From positions 1-6,979 of the forward strand of contig JAMORN010000140.1 in the NCBI GenBank assembly GCA_027063545.1: DNA of 6,979 nt, given 5' to 3'. Positions 6,101 to 6,979 of this stretch are shown here, in pieces. Below the pieces are notes generated by a model. The model saw nothing but the letters and a program-made list of their open reading frames with translations, did not search any database and had not been told where the DNA came from. How positions within the stretch are numbered: position 1 is the first letter of the stretch; the number at the start of each line of letters is the position of its first letter. The position numbers were made by a program, and so were the translations under genes. Source of the DNA: JAMORN01 sp027063545 [NCBI: bacterium] (lineage in GTDB: Bacteria > JAMORN01).

Positions 6101-6979
6101 TTATATATCAAAAATCTGAATCAATTTTGATTTTAATTTATCCAGATTATTTTCTTTAGTTATATACTCTCTAAATTCTCTAGCATTCCTTATATTTTTT
6201 ATATACCACATTAAATGTTTCCTAAAAAAAGGTAAAACATTTATTTCTGGATTATACTTCTCTAAATATTTTATATGTTTTAAAATGATATCTAATCTTT
6301 CTTTTGGTTCTAATCTTTTATACTCACCAGTATATATATAATCTTTTATTTGTTTGAAAATACAAGGATTATTTAAACTACCTCTTGCTATCATAACATT
6401 ACTTATTCCATAATTATTCATCACATTTAAATAATCTTCTACCGAAAAAATATCTCCATTTCCTACAACAGGAATTTCTAAATAATTATTTAAGTCTGCA
6501 ATCCAATCCCAATTTGCTTCTCCAGAATAAAATTGGCTTCTAACCCTACCATGAAATGTAATAAAATCAGCTCCTGCTTCTTGGGCTATTTTTCCTACTT
6601 CTTTATAATTTATACTATTTTTATCCCAACCAGCTCTTATCTTTACAGAAACTTTAATATTTCTATCCCTTACAACATTTTTTACTTCTTCTATTATTTT
6701 TCCCAACAAATAAGGATTTTTAAGAAGAGCGCTACCATATCCCTGTGATACAATTTTTTTTACAGGACATCCTGCATTTACATCTATAATATCTGGTATA
6801 AATCTAGAATTTAAAATAAACTCAACAGCATACCTAAACAATTCTACTTTATTACCAAATAATTGAATAGCTATAGGTCTTTCTATTTCCTCAAATTCTA
6901 GTAATTTTTTTGTTTTTGTATTATTATAAAACAAACCATTTACACTAATCATTTCTGTAAAAACAACATCAGCCTCACA
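6101..6979 (-). CDS. dusB: tRNA-dihydrouridine synthase, DusB-like (5' end outside window)
   Basis: An FMN enzyme that reduces uridine to dihydrouridine in the tRNA D-loop, acting in the cytoplasm. The frame is open to the last base, so the gene is truncated at its 5' end: the nine codons before the ATG at 6952 read CEADVVFTE and continue into MIS, which is the family's 'GADl.fTEM.s' motif. That ATG is therefore internal. Counting from it, IDVNAGCPVKKIVSQGYGSA (56-75) contains the catalytic cysteine Cys62. VSVKIRAGW (101-109) carries the active-site lysine, and FITFHGRVRSQFYSGEANWD (130-149) the conserved histidine. PVVGNGDI and VMIARGSLNNPCIF form the flavin phosphate-binding end of the TIM barrel. 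The C-terminal helical part contains FFRKHLMWYIKNIRNAREFR (242-261), which is characteristic of the DusB group. About 30 residues of the N-terminus should lie upstream. It is probably unrelated in function to the Tol genes. Confidence 0.95.
   Translation of the reverse strand, partial: CEADVVFTEMISVNGLFYNNTKTKKLLEFEEIERPIAIQLFGNKVELFRYAVEFILNSRFIPDIIDVNAGCPVKKIVSQGYGSALLKNPYLLGKIIEEVKNVVRDRNIKVSVKIRAGWDKNSINYKEVGKIAQEAGADFITFHGRVRSQFYSGEANWDWIADLNNYLEIPVVGNGDIFSVEDYLNVMNNYGISNVMIARGSLNNPCIFKQIKDYIYTGEYKRLEPKERLDIILKHIKYLEKYNPEINVLPFFRKHLMWYIKNIRNAREFREYITKENNLDKLKSKLIQIFDI

Noticed and set aside
6533-6748. Plus-strand open frame of 71 codons
   Set aside because: It is antisense to the most conserved part of dus and has no independent support.
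6101-6952. Taking the ATG at 6952 as the start of dus
   Set aside because: The frame continues to the window edge and the extra codons (CEADVVFTE) are part of the conserved Dus motif, so the true start is outside.
1-6979. CRISPR arrays, tRNA or rRNA genes, insertion sequences
   Set aside because: No regularly spaced direct repeats, no cloverleaf or rRNA-like GC-richer block, and no transposase or terminal inverted repeats were seen. The only strong inverted repeat is the single hairpin at 4160-4199.

Overview
The window is a very AT-rich stretch (individual lines range from roughly one eighth to one quarter G+C by eye) in which every convincing gene lies on the minus strand, so it reads from high to low coordinates. 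The genes indicate a diderm bacterium. They include two predicted lipoproteins, a TolQ/TolR/TolA set that energises an outer-membrane-spanning machine, and the start of a periplasmic TolB. The phylum cannot be fixed from this sequence. The base composition and the anonymous lipoproteins would suit an uncultured or thermophilic candidate lineage, but that is a guess.

Layout in transcription order. (1) 6979-6101: a DusB-like tRNA-dihydrouridine synthase, cut at its 5' end by the window edge; its reading frame is open through the last base of the window. (2) A 73-base gap with a possible weak promoter and a strong ribosome binding site. (3) 6027-4228: a 599-residue TPR-type lipoprotein with an atypical lipobox and a very basic C-terminus. 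(4) A perfect 16-bp inverted repeat followed by a T-run, placed like an intrinsic terminator. It lies inside the N-terminal codons of the next ORF. (5) 4226-2865: an unrecognised 453-residue lipoprotein with 15 copies of a D-[ST]-[LIV] motif. (6) 2843-2196: a cytoplasmic protein that appears to join a small beta-grasp-like domain to a long helical region. (7) 2194-1592 tolQ, 1586-1173 tolR, 1176-499 tolA and 515-1 tolB (3' end missing), packed with gaps of 1 to 5 bases or with overlaps.

Working together, TolQ and TolR form the proton-driven inner-membrane motor. TolA carries the force across the periplasm, and TolB is its usual partner next to the peptidoglycan-associated lipoprotein Pal, which would be expected just beyond position 1. 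Two lipoproteins and a soluble cytoplasmic protein are encoded directly upstream on the same strand, the last of them one base from tolQ, which makes them candidate accessory parts of an extended Tol-like envelope system. The most unusual element is the terminator-like hairpin embedded in the signal-peptide region of the 453-residue lipoprotein. It could set the ratio of the TPR lipoprotein to the Tol genes by attenuation coupled to translation.
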